DNA from: Arenicola marina
Taxonomy: Eukaryota > Annelida > Polychaeta > Arenicolidae
DNA length: 64,000 nt
Reading direction: 5' to 3'
Assembly (NCBI GenBank): GCA_964019135.1
Contig: OZ025265.1
Location: 18,575,143 to 18,639,142 of the forward strand
This document shows positions 36,501-44,294 of the stretch, piece by piece; position 1 is the first letter of the stretch, and every line of letters starts with the position of its first letter. A program made the translations under genes and the position numbers. The notes below the pieces were generated by a model. The model made no database searches. It was not told where the DNA came from and saw nothing but the letters and a program-made list of their open reading frames with translations.

Positions 36501-39500
36501 GCGAACCACTCCCTGTTGCCTTCTGCGTCATCATGTTACAGATTTTATTCCTCCAAGTTTTCATGCAAAATACTCGCAGATAATAGAAATATCAGTCCAA
36601 CAGCAAGGCATTAATTATTGAGTGAATATCTGTTCTCCTAGTTACGTTAATTTATATACTTGGCTGTAGAAAGTATATTATTAATTGACTCATATCTTTG
36701 TTTTACTATTTTGGTTCTCCAATAACAACCAATATTTATAGATGCAATATGATTTGAGTGACACAATAACGTTATTGACTGAAGTATTCTTCAGCGAACC
36801 CAATATAAATTTTGCTTCAATGCTTTTGGTATTTAAAATAGCACCCCATGATGTTATGGGTGGTTATTATCTTGTTGGTCCAAATTTGTATGAGTTTAAT
36901 GCACGATCGACATTGTTACGAGTGCCAAATGAATAAAATCAGAGCAATGAGCTTGTGAAATACATTGATGTCACTCATATGCGAATTCTATGCAATGTGG
37001 ACGATATGTTGTGGTTGTGTGGGAAGTAGTTTAGTCGGTAGTCTTCTATCAGCCGACAGAGTTGACTGTGGTTTGCCTTGTCTTTTTATATATACGAACA
37101 CCATCTATATGTATATGTTCTCATTGAAGTCACATATCACATATCGCTTTTCTGATGCCAGAGCCATTTTTACCATATGTTGGGCCTGCTATCCGTGATT
37201 CTGCTCCCAATACTATCATCCTCACCCAAGAACTATACATGTTATACAGTCAACTAAAGATGGCGGAAGGTGGTGTCAGTTGAATGTTTTATTCGTCATT
37301 TGTTCGAAACTGACTGTGCATCGGCCGTGATAAATGCTCTAGAAAATGCAACTTACAGTACCGGTACTAAAAATTGATGTATAACAAACTTGAAGGAAAT
37401 TTATATCGAAAAGACATTTCAGACGGTTGACATATTTCTCATGGTTTGACGGCGGATTTAGAGTTCACCTGACATACCGTCCACCATCTTTAGTTGACCG
37501 TGTCTGCCGTTGACGTACAGTGATATTTAAAGTAACACCATTTCTTACCCACCCATGTCTCATTGTTCAGACGAGGGCCAGCTTCCCATGCTGAAGAAAC
37601 TGATGAATCAAATCACCAATAAAGCCACGAAGGCCATGCGCGCCCCTCGGATGGAGGTCAAGCGATTCGAGGTAAGTCTCTCACATGGCCGGCACCACGA
37701 CATATCCTTAAAGTCGCCGTTGCGTGGTAATGCGTAGCGGTTTACAAGCCACGGGAGGCCGGACGTCTGAGTAATGTGCAGTGAAGTAGAATTTAGAACT
37801 TCTATGACGCTATTTACGAGGACTGTTTAAAAATCTTGACTAAAATGGATAGTACTTGTAGACACGCGCGGTAATTAAGTCACATGTAATATGTATACAG
37901 TGTGCGCCACCTAATCGCAATTCGGTTAATTAATCGCAACTTCCGCTTAATCGCAACAAATTTCAAATCCAAACGCCGTTTCCTCTACATCCCCATGTTA
38001 ACAAATTCGGTTAATCGCAACTTCGGTTAATCGCAACTTCGGTTAATCGCAACTTCGGTTAATCGCAACTTCGGTTAATCGCAACTTCGGTTAATCGCAA
38101 CTTCCGCTTAATCGCAACACAAATTTACCTGAAAATGGGCGAGATGTTTTATATGTTATATATGTTTGTTTTCTGTTTTGTTTTCTGTTTTGTTTTTTTT
38201 CTCTTTTTTTTTGGGGGGGGGGGGGGGAGAGAAGGAAGTTGTGTTTCTGTGTAGCAATATCGCATTTTTATTATCTCGTACTAGCGTATAAGCTTCGGCT
38301 TCAGCTTTTGCCATATTTTATGCTGTGTACTTTTACCGTTACAATGTATCATGCAACCTCTTTGTATGACAATCAGGATATTATTTATTATATATGAAGC
38401 CAGGATCTGTAACCAAGCGTAAGTGTGTACAAGCGTTCAAAGTATCTACCTTTAAATCTTCAAACGGTTAGAGCGTGTGATTTAATGTTTTTAGCCGGCA
38501 CAACAAAGTACCGTATGAAGCCAGGATCTGTAATCATTGTAATTCTAGGGGATGTAGAAAACGAAATTCATGTCTTGTTAGACTGCACTTATTATTGCTT
38601 TGCGTTCAAAGTATGTAAAAAAATCTTCAAACTGTTAGAATGTGAGATATAATGTTTTCCTTCGTTAGAACTATGTCGATGAGAGACGATGTTATAATCA
38701 GTCAACTGGCTGCTTTTGTTTTATAATATGTTTAAATTCAGGAAAGCTAACTGAATTGTTTTGATGTTATATTTGTCATATAGCCTACGCACAATGAGCA
38801 CACAAAACAGAATTGTACCATGTATGCACTTTGGCCGGTGACTGCTTTCTGCAATAAACTCATTTAATAATTCATACAGCTAATTTCTTGCTCAAAAACT
38901 TTGAGAATACTTTGTATTTAGGTTCTTAGTGTATCAGAACGCACTCTATTATATGCAATAAGTGACAGGGTAAGAGGTTAAACCACTTGTTTTGGCCAAA
39001 CTGCTGCGTCTCATGTGGCAAAATGTGACTTTCTTGTGGTTGGCTGTGTATTCAGGACGCTTTAATCACTTTGGGTCTTTTTAATCTTTTTTTGGCAACT
39101 AATGCTTAACTTGTTATAACATGTATTTTTTGTAATATAGTATAAGCATTATTCTTATTATTTGAGGAATATATATATGATTTGTTGTTGCCTCGGCCAG
39201 GTCGTTCTCCCGTGTAAGGATGAACCATTAATGTTTCAGCATAGCTCACGTAGTACTCACGCCTGATGTATACCACAATAATACATTTCATGGGCTCCTA
39301 ACAATGGAAGATGGACCATGAGCCAATACGAAACCCAACAATAATATTTTAAATTTAATTGAATTGAATCGGTTTATTGTTCTCTTAAATCAGTAACACA
39401 ACAATAATATTTTAAATTTAATTGAATTGAATCGGTTTATTGTTTTCTTAAATCAGTTACAGTTGTTAGACAAACTTATACAACATCAAAAGGGAATATT

Positions 39501-41161
39501 ATTAAACAAATTAACAGCAGCAGAAGCAAGGCTTATTAGTTCAAACACATTAAATGTTCCTCTCCATGACAGGACATCGTACGACAGATCTCCATGGTGG
39601 AAATTGTCATCACGCGTGCGCAGTCGCTGTTGGCCAAGTTCAATCAGGAGAAGCAGGGTCTGGATCTCTCCTACAAGGACCTCCAGCAGTTCGTGTCCAA
39701 CCTTCTGGATCAGCCGGATGTTAACATCATCGGAGCTTCCCGCTCCCCGCTGGGCACCATCATACACCGACTGTTTGCCGCCTCCCAGAAGGTCAGTGTC
39801 TCTTCTAGATCCGGGATCCTAGGGGAGTCTACCTGGTGTAGTGGTTAGCGCACTAGGCCGCAGATCAGTAGGTCCTGGGGGCCTCCCTGGTGTAATGGTT
39901 AGCGCACTAGACCACAGATCAATAGGTCCTGGGGGCCTCCCTGGTGTAATGGTTAGCGCACTAGACCGCAGATCAATAGGTCCTGGGGGCCTCCCTGGTG
40001 TAATGGTTAGCGCACTAGACCGCTGATCAATAGGTCCCGGGGGCCTCCCTGGTGTAATGGTTAGGGCACTAGGCCGCAGACCAATAGGTCCTGGGGGCCT
40101 CCCTGGTGTAATGGTTAGCGCACTAGACCACAGATCAATAGGTCCTGGGGGCCTCCCTGGTGTAATGGTTAGCGCACTAGACCGCAGATCAATAGGTCCT
40201 GGGGGCCTCCCTGGTGTAATGGTTAGCGCACTAGACCGCTGATCAATAGGTCCCGGGGGCCTCCCTGGTGTAGTGGTTAGGGCACTAGGTCGTAGACCAA
40301 TAGGTCCTGGGGGCCTCCCTGGTGTAGTGGTTAGGGCACTAGGCCGCAGACCAATAGGTCCTGGGGGCCTCCCTGGTGTAATGGTTAGCGCACTAGACCA
40401 CAGATCAATAGGTCCTGGGGGCCTCCCTGGTGTAATGGTTAGCGCACTAGACCGCAGATCAATAGGTCCTGGGGGCCTCCCTGGTGTAGTAGTGAGCGCA
40501 CTAGATCGCAGATCAATAGTCCTTGGGACCTCACCGGTGTAGTGGTTAGCGCAATAGACCGCAGATCAATAGGTCCTTGGGGCCTCCCTGTTGCAGTCAT
40601 TAGCGCACTGGACTCCAGATCAATAAGTCCTTTATAATAGGTACTTTACTACTGTAACAATAACTGTACATTATAATATTTGTTTCGTAGAAACCGGTTA
40701 CTAATCCACCCACTCATTCCTTAATATAAAACTTTTGTGATACTGACCTCTTTTGCCTGCCTATTCTGGTAAGTTATATGGTATGCTTGCATATAATAAT
40801 AATAATAAAATTATTATACTGGAATATTGTATGATTGCATATAATAATTATAATTATTATTATTATTGGTATATTGTATTATTGTATTATTACATAATAA
40901 TAATAATAATAATAATTATGTTTGCAGTCGGCATACTTGCTGCCGGAGGAGAACGAGGCAGAGGAGGAGGAGGGGGACAAGGCGGCCTCCCGCTCGGTGC
41001 CAGACTTCCCCACCCCCGCCGGCAAGGAGTACATCCTCCGAACGCTGGCCCAGTGCCCCTCCCCCTGGTCCCGCCCGTCCCCGCAGCGCATGTACTGCGT
41101 CCTGATGAAGGAGGACTTCAGGCTGGCCGGCGCCTTCACCCAGGACACCACCTTCCAGTGA
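12526..41161 (+). CDS. RAB3GAP1: Rab3 GTPase-activating protein catalytic subunit (22 coding exons)
   Basis: Exons: 12526-12537, 14482-14534, 15022-15097, 16450-16663, 20417-20615, 21112-21277, 22060-22159, 22736-22817, 23186-23254, 23507-23580, 24066-24155, 24791-24945, 25778-25945, 26476-26648, 27114-27168, 27636-28159, 29549-29736, 30468-30589, 36358-36454, 37571-37671, 39573-39791, 40928-41161. They sum to 3171 nt (1056 aa; human is about 981) and every junction is GT-AG with matching phase. Landmarks collinear with human RAB3GAP1: DVFEITDFTTASEWERF (start), FADFNFTVTHHFL, FVQVHQKWRR, RFTYVLHDW, WPQQPP, LHQKLQ/MLNCCIERKKAR, LTQEPAPMTEDMLEEHAEVL, LLSDMESFRAANPGC, VRWYSPRDW, PARRQRRLFDD (region of the family's catalytic arginine) and C-terminal MKEDFRLAGAF. 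With RAB3GAP2 the family protein stimulates GTP hydrolysis on Rab3 and acts as exchange factor for Rab18. The extra length is mainly a Gly-rich linker in exon 13 and an acidic Ser-rich insert in exon 16. Exon 1 (MIED, 12 nt) was chosen because its donor GAC|GTAAGC joins exon 2 in phase; it is the least certain part. Confidence 0.93.
12804..13211. mobile_element. Complete family B MITE with TTAA ends, about 408 bp
   Basis: The left terminus TTAAAGTTGCATGTCGAG and right terminus (complement TTAAAGTTGCATGTCAAG) form inverted repeats that continue through TCTTTCCCGCC for about 37 bp. TTAA at both tips could be a target-site duplication or part of the TIR. There is no coding capacity. It lies in intron 1 of RAB3GAP1. 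Confidence 0.8.
13890..14108 (+). mobile_element. tRNA-derived SINE, 5'-truncated
   Basis: It carries the family middle (ACCTGAGAGCCTAATGGCAC, B-box-like GGTTCAAGCTC, GTGGTCGCAGGATAAAGATC) and tail (ATATGACCAAAAGTGG, CTGAATAACCAACCAACC). The GCTCAGTGGGTTAG head is missing. It lies in intron 1 of RAB3GAP1. Confidence 0.85.
15541..15866. repeat. 18-bp minisatellite in RAB3GAP1 intron 3 (about 18 copies)
   Basis: The unit is GTTGTGACCCATTGTCGC. Because 18 is a multiple of 3, several frames stay open on both strands (THCRVV, SRCDPL and, reversed, MGHNAT repeats). These are artefacts of unit length. This array does not include an exon boundary. Confidence 0.95.
16172..16435 (+). mobile_element. 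Full-length tRNA-derived SINE adjoining the exon 4 acceptor
   Basis: It has the tRNA-like head GCGATAGCTCAGTGGGTTAG, B box GGTTCGAGCCCC, body GCAGGATAAAGATCCCATG and GAGTAGGGGGTTAATCC, and tail GACGCGATATGACCAAAAG. It ends in ATATATAACCAACC, 10-15 bp before the CAG acceptor at 16447-16449. The SINE tail therefore supplies most of the branch-point and upstream acceptor context of RAB3GAP1 exon 4. Confidence 0.88.
16960..20416 (+). repeat. Acceptor-junction minisatellite before RAB3GAP1 exon 5 (52-bp unit, about 58 regular copies)
   Basis: Each regular copy (about 17258-20268) contains a pyrimidine tract TTACCCTTCCTGTCTTG, the acceptor dinucleotide in TAG, then ACCTGCAGCCC, which are the first 11 bases of exon 5. 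The linker is CACATGACGTGAAGCTTGTG. Older, longer copies (about 60-80 bp) flank the array at 16960-17257 and 20269-20416. One at about 17197 matches 15 or so exon bases (ACCTGCAGCCCGTGGC). The real acceptor is CTGTCTCACAG ending at 20416. As 52 is 1 mod 3, using a decoy would shift frame. Confidence 0.95.
20627..20882 (+). mobile_element. Full-length tRNA-derived SINE just after the exon 5 donor
   Basis: The head GCGATAGCTCAGTGGGCGAG begins about 15 bp after the donor GT at 20616. B box GGTTCGAGCCCC, body GGATAAAGATCCCATG and tail GACGCGATACGACCAG follow. It ends just before the three-copy acceptor duplication of exon 6, so intron 5 is little more than a SINE plus duplicated acceptors. Confidence 0.88.
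20905..21148 (+). repeat. Three-copy duplication of the exon 6 acceptor (81-82 bp unit)
   Basis: Acceptor AGs end at 20948, 21030 and 21111. Each copy has CACTTGCAATGGGTTTTCTC, then a CAG, then TTCGGTGCCCGTCTTTGTAC, the start of exon 6. Only the third continues into AAGTGGCGGCGCCTG and the rest of the exon; the first two run into GTGGTGACACGGCC. All three acceptors look usable. Confidence 0.93.
22142..22625 (+). repeat. Donor-junction minisatellite after RAB3GAP1 exon 7 (52-bp unit, about 9-10 copies)
   Basis: Exon 7 ends CAGCAACCGCCAG|GTGAGTTC at 22159. CAACCGCCAG|GTGAGTTCAA then recurs with donors at 22211, 22263, 22315 and so on, separated by CCACTGCGCTCGTTACTTC. Later copies have GGCCATAGCAACC where the exon has GGCCCCAGCAACC. 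Use of a downstream donor would add residues and reach a stop at the second copy, so the first donor is the productive one. Confidence 0.94.
23569..23622 (+). repeat. Two-copy duplication of the exon 10 donor
   Basis: CTGCTGG|GTAGGTT at the real donor (exon end 23580) is followed 31 bp later by CCGCTGG|GTAGGTT (donor after 23611). Only about 14 bp are shared, so chance is not excluded. Confidence 0.6.
25203..25312 (+). mobile_element. SINE tail fragment
   Basis: It holds only the 3' half of the SINE family: GAGTAGGGAGTTACCCCCGG, GGACATGGCT, GACGCGATATGACCAAAAG and ATACAACCAATC. It lies in RAB3GAP1 intron 12. Confidence 0.8.
25509..25743 (+). mobile_element. Divergent tRNA-headed SINE with related tail
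   Basis: The head CCCCGTGGTCTAGTAGGTAA is tRNA-like but differs from the main family. The body (CAGGATACAGATCCTAAG, ACAAAGACTAGAGG) and tail (GGTTAAAACGTTC, AAACCAACC) match. It is probably an older or sister subfamily. It ends about 35 bp before the exon 13 acceptor. Confidence 0.6.
25928..26158 (+). repeat. Donor-junction minisatellite after RAB3GAP1 exon 13 (about 40-bp unit, 6 junctions)
   Basis: Exon 13 ends GACTTGGAGAAATCCATG|GTGAG at 25945. GACCCGGAGAAATCCATG followed by GTTAGTTG recurs about five times with drift (ATCG, ATTG). Most downstream copies carry GTTAGT or mutated sites, weaker donors than the authentic GTGAGT. Confidence 0.9.
28661..28930. mobile_element. Possible pogo/Tigger-like transposon remnant
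   Basis: TACAGTAAAACCTCC resembles a terminus widely seen in pogo/Tigger-group DNA elements. It is followed by repeated CACCTCCCTA-type phrases. I do not find the opposite terminus. It lies in RAB3GAP1 intron 16. Confidence 0.3.
29166..29408 (+). mobile_element. tRNA-derived SINE, 5' rearranged
   Basis: It has the body with GGTTCGCGCCCC, GTGGTCGCAGGATAAAGATC and GAGTAGGGGGTTACCCCC, and the tail GACGCGATATGACCAAAAG. CCCCCGGGGACATGGCT occurs both at the 5' end (29166) and internally, so the head was replaced by a copy of an internal segment. It lies in RAB3GAP1 intron 16. Confidence 0.82.
29700..29900 (+). repeat. Three-copy duplication of the exon 17 donor
   Basis: GGCGGAGGATGGCACCGTC and ACCAGGAAAA|GTGAGTG at the exon end (29736) recur with junctions after 29798 (GTGAAA, weak) and 29862 (GTGAGTG, strong). 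Long G runs separate them. The reading frame remains open past the first donor, so read-through isoforms are conceivable. Confidence 0.9.
29949..30151. mobile_element. TIR element (MITE), about 203 bp, in RAB3GAP1 intron 17
   Basis: The left end GGGCGAACCATTGTTTCAGC and right end GCTGAAACAATAGTTCGCCC are inverted copies with one mismatch in about 20. Similar TTGTTTCAGC(A/T)TAGCTC ends occur near 39230, 53160 and 54140, so this is a dispersed family. It has no coding capacity. Confidence 0.8.
30927..36357 (+). repeat. Acceptor-junction minisatellite before RAB3GAP1 exon 19 (65-bp unit, about 84 copies)
   Basis: Each copy has CTACTAGTAGTAATACAGAA, CACGTGTGTCTGTCCTGTAG (pyrimidine tract and AG), then GTCCTTCATTGGCTTGTCGC or GTCCTCCATTGGCTCGCCGC and CATGA. 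That is the first 25 bases of exon 19. The last copy runs into the exon proper (AAGCCGTCAGATG) at 36358. Two subtypes alternate in dimer- and trimer-like blocks. Any upstream acceptor would give VLHWLAAMTTSSN and then a stop, because 65 is 2 mod 3. Confidence 0.97.
36442..36487 (+). repeat. Two-copy duplication of the exon 19 donor (26-bp unit)
   Basis: CTTCTGGAACAAG|GTGAGT ends exon 19 at 36454 and is repeated with a second donor after 36480. The second site would add 26 nt and shift frame, so the first fits the downstream exon (phase 1). Confidence 0.88.
37915..38120. repeat. 16-bp minisatellite (TTAATCGCAACTTCGG), about 8-10 copies
   Basis: TTAATCGCAACTTCGG repeats head to tail at about 38005-38107, with looser copies from 37915. 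It lies in RAB3GAP1 intron 20 and does not involve an exon edge. Confidence 0.9.
38390..38655 (+). mobile_element. Possible LINE ORF 3'-end fragment with a short direct repeat
   Basis: The plus-strand reading ends in GDVENEIHVLLDCTYY, which resembles the C-terminal cysteine-motif region of many LINE ORF2 proteins (E-x-E-x-H-x-L-x-x-C). The usual upstream CxxC is not visible. ATGAAGCCAGGATCTGTAA occurs twice, at 38394 and 38514, with partly repeated flanks. It lies in RAB3GAP1 intron 20. Confidence 0.35.
39826..40635. repeat. 54-bp tandem array with tRNA A-box-like units (about 15 copies)
   Basis: The unit contains GGGGCCTCCCTGGTGTAATG, GTTAGCGCACTAGACCGCAG and ATCAATAGGTCCT. TGGTGTAATGG fits the Pol III A-box consensus and resembles the 5' half of tRNA genes. 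I see no B box in the unit. It begins about 35 bp after the exon 21 donor at 39791. As 54 is a multiple of 3, long shadow ORFs result. Confidence 0.92.
40796..40920. repeat. AAT/ATT microsatellites at the exon 22 acceptor
   Basis: Runs of AATAAT and TTATTA at 40796-40815, 40850-40868 and 40889-40918 make up nearly the whole 3' end of intron 21. The pyrimidine tract before the acceptor TTTGCAG is therefore minimal. Confidence 0.85.
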
Positions 41162-42612
41162 CCTTCAGAGTCACCTTGGCGGCGATTTTTGTACTCAAGG
41201 TGATGACCTTGAAGACGTGCGTCCCCAGACGGCAATCGCTCAATGAGATTGTCGGAGCTAGACGTTGGCCGATGACCTTGCTGGTACTTGATAATGACCT
41301 TGGTCCTTGCTGCGCGTCTCACCGTATTCAAGGACGATGGCGAGGTTGTGCAATGACCTTGGGAGTAACACTAGTCGGTAATGTTCGCCAAGTGGTAGGC
41401 GTGCGACCAAACCGCGTTCTTGGTAATGTATTGCCATCGCAATGAGTTCGTATGCATCATGGTTGAAGATGACAAAATGTTTTTTTCAACATGAAGACTT
41501 AATTGACATTATGTCACGGTACACCATAGGCATACCATAACTATACAGTATGGCCTTGAATGTGATCTGCCGCTTTGCAATTATATTTCAGTTTTTATTA
41601 TTATAGACTCAGTTTCAGCGTATACCCGCCTTACTGCGTGCTAAGTAACAGTCAGCATCACATGCGTTTATCATACAACCTGGGGTCTTATTCATAATCC
41701 CCTCGTAAGTTACACCCGAAAAGTGCATTTTCGTCTTAGCCTCACCAGCTCGTTGTGGTGGTGTTCATGATTAAAGAATCCTCTTCAATATAGTTTTAGC
41801 ACTTTCTCAATTCCGAAAACTTATTTCTTGGTGGACTATTTTTTGTATTTTGAACCTGATAATCGCTCGACAAATGATCCACTTAGCGCTAAGTCTAGTG
41901 GCGCAGCCTAAGTGGCGATTATGAATGCGGCCCCTAGTGTGTACGTCCTGTCCTCACCGCTCTTGCCTTTCATAAATGTATTGATCGTTATGTCGCTAAA
42001 CCCATGTCCATGTCAAATCGTTGAGTAGTTTCACGCGAATTTAGCGCATGGCCGCCCTCAAAAAGACATGAAAGAGGCATACCATTATACTGGTAGATCA
42101 TTGGAGGAATCGCTACGTCGCCCAATCCAATTCCATGATTGAAATTGGAGTTGTTTAGTTTTCATGCGGTTCAGGGTCTGACCGTCCACAAGAGGCTTCA
42201 TACTTCTCGACGATCATAACCGTTTGCGCTGATAGTAAAATGAAAATCATAATTTAGTCTCTGAGCTGAAGAGTTGTTTCTCGTTGTCGGTGGTATTTTC
42301 ATTACATATGCCGTTGTCATAGTAACCATGTGACGTATTAGGATTTCCATGGCGCGAGTCCTAAAAACCAAAATAAAATCTTTTACCGCTTCGCTTTCCA
42401 TTTGTGTTTCAGTCATGTAGTATATATATTAAGAGTTATGCTATTTATGATCAACCGGTTTTGCGGTTTGTAAATAATGCATTGTCTGTTGTGGAAGTCT
42501 TCACTCTGTATAAAACCCACATCACATTGCCGGACATAGGTATATGATTGTAAATCCTGTATTTATCTGACGCTCCTTACTCGAGACAATAAAGTACAAC
42601 AAGAAATATACT
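41162..42612 (+). other. RAB3GAP1: Probable RAB3GAP1 3' UTR
   Basis: It follows the TGA at 41159-41161. AATAAA hexamers occur at 42372-42377 and 42588-42593; the second is followed by AGTACAACAAG. The UTR contains a small TIR element. Its end is inferred from the hexamers only. Confidence 0.5.
41682..41934. mobile_element. TIR element in the RAB3GAP1 3' UTR, about 253 bp
   Basis: The left end GGGGTCTTATTCATAATC and right end GATTATGAATGCGGCCCC are imperfect inverted repeats. A related half (CTTATTCACAATAG) is seen near 27187. It is non-coding, so a MITE is likely. Confidence 0.65.
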
Positions 42613-42737
42613 TTTCTTCAAGCGTTATCAGAGATTTATGCAAAGTTTCATCCGTGGTTCGCGTGGTGCATTGTTTTTCCATGGCCCAGTTGTAGTTATA
42701 CGTTCTTCGCACAGTAGCGGGTTATTGCCGGAGACCA

Positions 42738-42845
42738 GGGCCCGTAAGTTCGAACGGCGGGGGCAAAATATTTCGCCCCGCTCCATGCTAATGTCCTATT
42801 CTAGGGCAAAATATTTCGCCCCGGCCGTTTCGAACTTACGGGCCC
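42738..42845. mobile_element. Short foldback element (108 bp)
   Basis: GGGCCCGTAAGTTCGAAC at the left is mirrored by GTTTCGAACTTACGGGCCC at the right, and each arm also carries GGGCAAAATATTTCGCCCC, itself nearly palindromic. The predicted structure is a long stem with nested hairpins. There is no coding capacity. Confidence 0.8.
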
Positions 42846-43149
42846 AGATTCCTCTCTTTTACCGGTTCAGCAGAAATGAAAAACTGAATAGGAGCAGATT
42901 TGAAGATCGAACCAGGGTTGTCTCTATGGCAAAAATATGTTAGGAGCTCATCGAAATTGAAAAAGAAAACTCCAAACTAAGGACCGGAGCAACGACCTTT
43001 GATTATAATGATACAATCCGATCAGTAACCGAACGAACTTCTGAATAAATAATTACACCACCCAATCGCGAACCTTCCACAAATCTTGGATTATTATTTT
43101 AGTTCACGCTTCGAATCTCTGGAGGCGACCCGCATGCCGATAATTCAAG

Positions 43150-43520
43150 GGAAACGTACCGTAAACTGCCTATTAGAAGCCGCACCCCAACTTTGGCCTA
43201 AAAACCGGGTTGGCCGGCGCCTAGAACGATTTCCGGAAAACTACATGTTATAAGCCGCACCCCGACTTTGGCCTTCTGAGTCTCAGAGTAACAGAGCTAC
43301 TGCTGAGCACTTTGGTCTCGAAGCTCGAAGAGGCTCCCTGGCGGTGGTAGAACTTTGATCGAGCCCAACCTCGTTTTGTTGATTTGTATGACGTTGTGAT
43401 GCAATAAATTATTTTAGCAACATCGGTAATTTTCACATTACTCCCCCCCCCCCCCCCCCCCGCTTGTCCTGCCACGCTCACTTGAAATCGGCAAAAGGCC
43501 CTATTTAAAGCCGCACCCTA
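43150..43520. repeat. Repeated AAGCCGCACCCC-containing segment
   Basis: AGCCGCACCCC occurs at about 43177 and 43252, and AGCCGCACCCT at about 43508, with shared context (CAACTTTGGCCT, CGACTTTGGCCT). This suggests a degraded transposon family. A C run occupies 43442-43461. Confidence 0.5.
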
Positions 43521-43965
43521 CCCGTACGTTCAGGCTGTGCGGAACTTCTATCGCAGGCCTGTGATTGACCCCTTACAAAGATATGATACTTTTGCCAGAA
43601 AGGGGGGTGGGGAGGGGCTGAATATGGATATGGCAAAAATAGGGCATTCTGATGAAAATTAGCTACGCCTTTTCTGCATATCTACATAACGAGATGTTTT
43701 TTACCCTTACCATATGATACATAACTTGAATCACATTGGGACCAGGCCAGATAACATGCATTCCAGTACCGTGTTATAGTTCATCGGGCATTAATCAGAC
43801 ACTTGGGGCGTGATCCGATTTACCTCAAACAAGGGGTACCATGCAGGTCATCTGGTCACATGACCGGAAAATAAAAGTTAAAAAGTGGTAATAAAAAAAG
43901 TGATGACAACCTTAAAAAAGTACTGAAAAAGTAGGAACGAGTATCGCAACTTCTCCGGTGCACAC

Positions 43966-44055
43966 GAAAGCCTCCCTAGCTCAGGTAGTATCACCGGACA
44001 GAGCTGCACCTTTTAGTCCAGAGTTCGATTTCGAGCAACTGTATCTGGGGCATTT
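43966..44055 (+). mobile_element. tRNA-like sequence (pseudo-tRNA or SINE head)
   Basis: CCCTAGCTCAGGTAGTATC resembles an A box, CCTTTTAGTCC sits where a Lys-type anticodon loop would be, and GAGTTCGATTTCGAG resembles a B box. The acceptor ends do not pair convincingly, so a functional tRNA is unlikely. Confidence 0.35.
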
Positions 44056-44294
44056 TTTAGCCAACCCCATTTCATTGTCCCGGGCGGTTACGTGGTAAAA
44101 TTCAGTGTCCCACAAAAACAGAACACCAACATTTTTCAAGTCACTGATGTACACAATATAATACAATTAAACAGAGCGCACATTTAACTTGAAAAGCCAT
44201 TGAACATTGATTACTTCACCGCGTAGTCAATTCACGAACTGGGTCGTTGCACGACAACAGCGAACGTCAATACCGACATATGCATGACGACAGA

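Noticed and set aside
43966-44055. Functional tRNA-Lys gene
   Set aside because: A and B boxes are only approximate and the acceptor and T stems do not pair properly, so it is kept only as a tRNA-like fragment.
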